NCBI GenBank assembly: GCA_938017765.1
Contig: CALIJH010000196.1
Location: 1-7,017, forward strand
Direction of reading: 5' to 3'
Length of the DNA: 7,017 bases
Source of the DNA: an uncultured Leptotrichia sp.
GTDB taxonomy: Bacteria > Fusobacteriota > Fusobacteriia > Fusobacteriales > Leptotrichiaceae
The first letter of the stretch is position 1. The number at the start of each line of letters is the position of its first letter. Below the pieces are notes generated by a model that was not told the DNA's origin, did not search any database, and saw only the letters and a program-made list of their open reading frames with translations. The position numbers and the translations under genes are program-made. Positions 5,801 through 7,017 of the stretch are shown piece after piece.

Positions 5801-5841
5801 ATTTATAATTTTTATTATTTAGTAATCTATTATTTATAATT
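5798..5841. repeat. 13-nt direct repeat at the asnA 3' end
   Basis: ATTATTTATAATT occurs at 5798-5810 and again at 5829-5841, the second copy overlapping the asnA stop codon. The sequence is pure A/T, so chance or slippage is a fair explanation. The first copy abuts the outer end of the 71-bp inverted repeat. Confidence 0.35.
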
Positions 5842-6850
5842 ATAATAAATTCATTCCGTTTTCTTCGCATATTTTTATCAACTCGTCTGTCCAGATAGAT
5901 GCCTGAACTTCTCCAATATGTGCTTTCTGCAATAAAAACATACAAATTCTTGACTGACCTATTCCTCCGCCTATTGTCAGAGGTAATTCTCCATTAAGCA
6001 GCATTTTGTGATATTCAAGTTCTTTTCTTTCTTCCAAATTGGAAATTTTGAGCTGTTTCAAAAGAGAATTTTCATCTACTCTTATTCCCATTGAGGACAA
6101 TTCCAAAGCTCTGTCAAGGACAGGATTCCACATAATCAGATCTCCATTTAGCTCCCAGTCATCATAATCAGGAGCTCTCCCGTCGTGTTTTTTTCCTGAA
6201 TTAAGAATTTTACCTATCTGCATTATGAATATTGCACCTTTTTCTTTAGCAAATTTATTTTCCCTTTCTTCAGCAGATAAATCAGGATATATGTCTTCCA
6301 ATTCCTGAGAAGTTATAAATGTAACTTTTTCAGGCAAAAATTTCTTATATTTTGGATATTTATTTACAAGCATTTCTTCCGTTTTTAAAAATACTTTATA
6401 TATTTTTTCTACCGTTTCTTTTAAATAGTCTAAATTTCTTTCTTCTTTTGTTATAACTTTTTCCCAATCCCACTGGTCTACATAAATAGAATGTACATTA
6501 TCAAGTTCTTCATCACGTCTTATCGCATTCATATCAGTATAGATACCTTCCTGTATTGGAATACCATATCTTTTCAATGCCAATCTTTTCCATTTTGCCA
6601 GCGAATGAATAATCTCGATAATTTCACCCTCATAGTCTTTCATTTCAAAACTTACAGGTCTTTCAACTCCGTTCAGATTATCATTTAGTCCTGTTACCTT
6701 TTTTACGAATAATGGAGCCGATATTCTTGTAAGATTTAACTCTTTAGCAAGCTCCGATTCAAAAAAATCTTTTATTAATTTTATGGCTCTTTCTGTCTCC
6801 ATTATACCGTATTTAGCGTCATAATTTTCAGGAATTATAATATTTGCCAT
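5840..6850 (-). CDS. asnA: Aspartate-ammonia ligase (asparagine synthetase A)
   Basis: AsnA makes asparagine from aspartate, ammonia and ATP, releasing AMP and pyrophosphate; it is related to class II aminoacyl-tRNA synthetases. The protein has 336 residues, against 330 in E. coli, and matches it throughout: DNLNGVERPVSF at 57-68, HSLAKWKR at 82-89, YVDQWDWE at 123-130, SQELEDIYPD at 181-190, HDGRAPDYDDW at 222-232, LNGDLIMWNP at 234-243, SSMGIRVD at 252-259, and the ATP-site motif IGGGIGQSR at 293-301. I start it at the ATG at 6850 (MANIIIPE). The frame stays open to 6916, but that extension runs through tRNA-Arg and cannot be coding. The ribosome site is modest (GGAAAG, 11 nt upstream). Only about 36 nt separate it from the tRNA-Arg CCA end, with no terminator, so it should be expressed by read-through from the tRNA transcript. 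Confidence 0.97.
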   Translation of the reverse strand: MANIIIPENYDAKYGIMETERAIKLIKDFFESELAKELNLTRISAPLFVKKVTGLNDNLNGVERPVSFEMKDYEGEIIEIIHSLAKWKRLALKRYGIPIQEGIYTDMNAIRRDEELDNVHSIYVDQWDWEKVITKEERNLDYLKETVEKIYKVFLKTEEMLVNKYPKYKKFLPEKVTFITSQELEDIYPDLSAEERENKFAKEKGAIFIMQIGKILNSGKKHDGRAPDYDDWELNGDLIMWNPVLDRALELSSMGIRVDENSLLKQLKISNLEERKELEYHKMLLNGELPLTIGGGIGQSRICMFLLQKAHIGEVQASIWTDELIKICEENGMNLL

Positions 6851-6852
6851 AC

Positions 6853-6880
6853 TATTACCAACTTTCCGGTTTATTACCAA
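6853..6880 (-). promoter_or_regulatory. Ribosome-site region of asnA framed by a direct repeat
   Basis: On the minus strand TTGGTAATA occurs twice (6880-6872 and 6861-6853), and the GGAAAG ribosome site (6867-6862) lies between the copies. The second copy ends 2 nt before the ATG. This could influence translation initiation or be a coincidence in a short spacer. Confidence 0.3.
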
Positions 6881-6886
6881 TAAAAA

Positions 6887-6963
<77 letters not shown>

Positions 6964-6977
6964 ATTTTATAAAAAAA

Positions 6978-7017
6978 TGGCGGAGAAGGAGGGATTTGAA
7001 CCCTCGATCCAAGTTTT
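6978..7017 (-). tRNA. tRNA 3' part, probably tRNA-Ser (cut by window edge)
   Basis: The visible part holds a T arm GAGGG-TTCAAAT-CCCTC, acceptor strand CTTCTCC, discriminator G and encoded CCA. The acceptor and T-arm sequence closely resemble bacterial serine tRNAs, and the upstream AAAACTTGG could be the loop and 3' side of a long variable arm. The anticodon lies outside the window, so a class I tRNA with G73 cannot be excluded. Confidence 0.7.

Noticed and set aside
6491..6688. 65-codon plus-strand frame inside asnA
   Set aside because: It is antisense to strongly conserved AsnA sequence and has no independent support.

Overview
The window is a very AT-rich bacterial segment. All five protein genes and all six tRNA genes lie on the minus strand, and every coding gene ends in TAA. 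Strong Shine-Dalgarno sites, A/T-ending codons, and the combination of xpt, an AsnA-type asparagine synthetase and a ligase-carrier-acyltransferase fusion suggest a low-GC anaerobe. A member of the Fusobacteriota (Leptotrichia-like) is my best guess. That is an inference from composition and gene style, not a proven placement.

Layout in the direction of transcription (high to low coordinates): (1) The 3' part of a tRNA, probably Ser, then tRNA-Arg(ACG), then asnA only about 36 nt behind the tRNA CCA end. These look like one mixed tRNA-mRNA transcript. (2) A 71-bp imperfect inverted repeat at 5730-5800 that may end asnA and also carries a candidate -35 box for the next gene. (3) An 830-residue protein fusing an acyl-activating (AMP-forming) enzyme, an acyl carrier domain and a PlsC-type acyltransferase, probably for activating fatty acids and placing them on phospholipids. 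(4) A perfect 13-bp inverted repeat, then a consensus promoter driving four tRNAs: Leu(UAA), Gly(UCC), Lys(UUU) and Leu(UAG). (5) A roughly 100-nt leader with repeated TTAGGT-type elements and an intrinsic-terminator hairpin placed just before the ribosome site of xpt (xanthine salvage), followed by xpt and its own strong terminator. (6) A 500-bp gap with no convincing gene but several structured elements, including an orphan bidirectional terminator and a promoter for the last operon. (7) truA (tRNA pseudouridine synthase), followed 18 nt later by a GNAT acetyltransferase.

Functionally the window is mostly translation-related housekeeping (tRNAs, TruA, asparagine supply), plus purine salvage and lipid acylation. 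I saw no CRISPR array, transposase, phage gene or toxin-antitoxin pair. The points of most interest are the three-domain lipid enzyme, the terminator-before-xpt leader, the tRNA-asnA linkage, and unexplained inverted repeats in the gaps.
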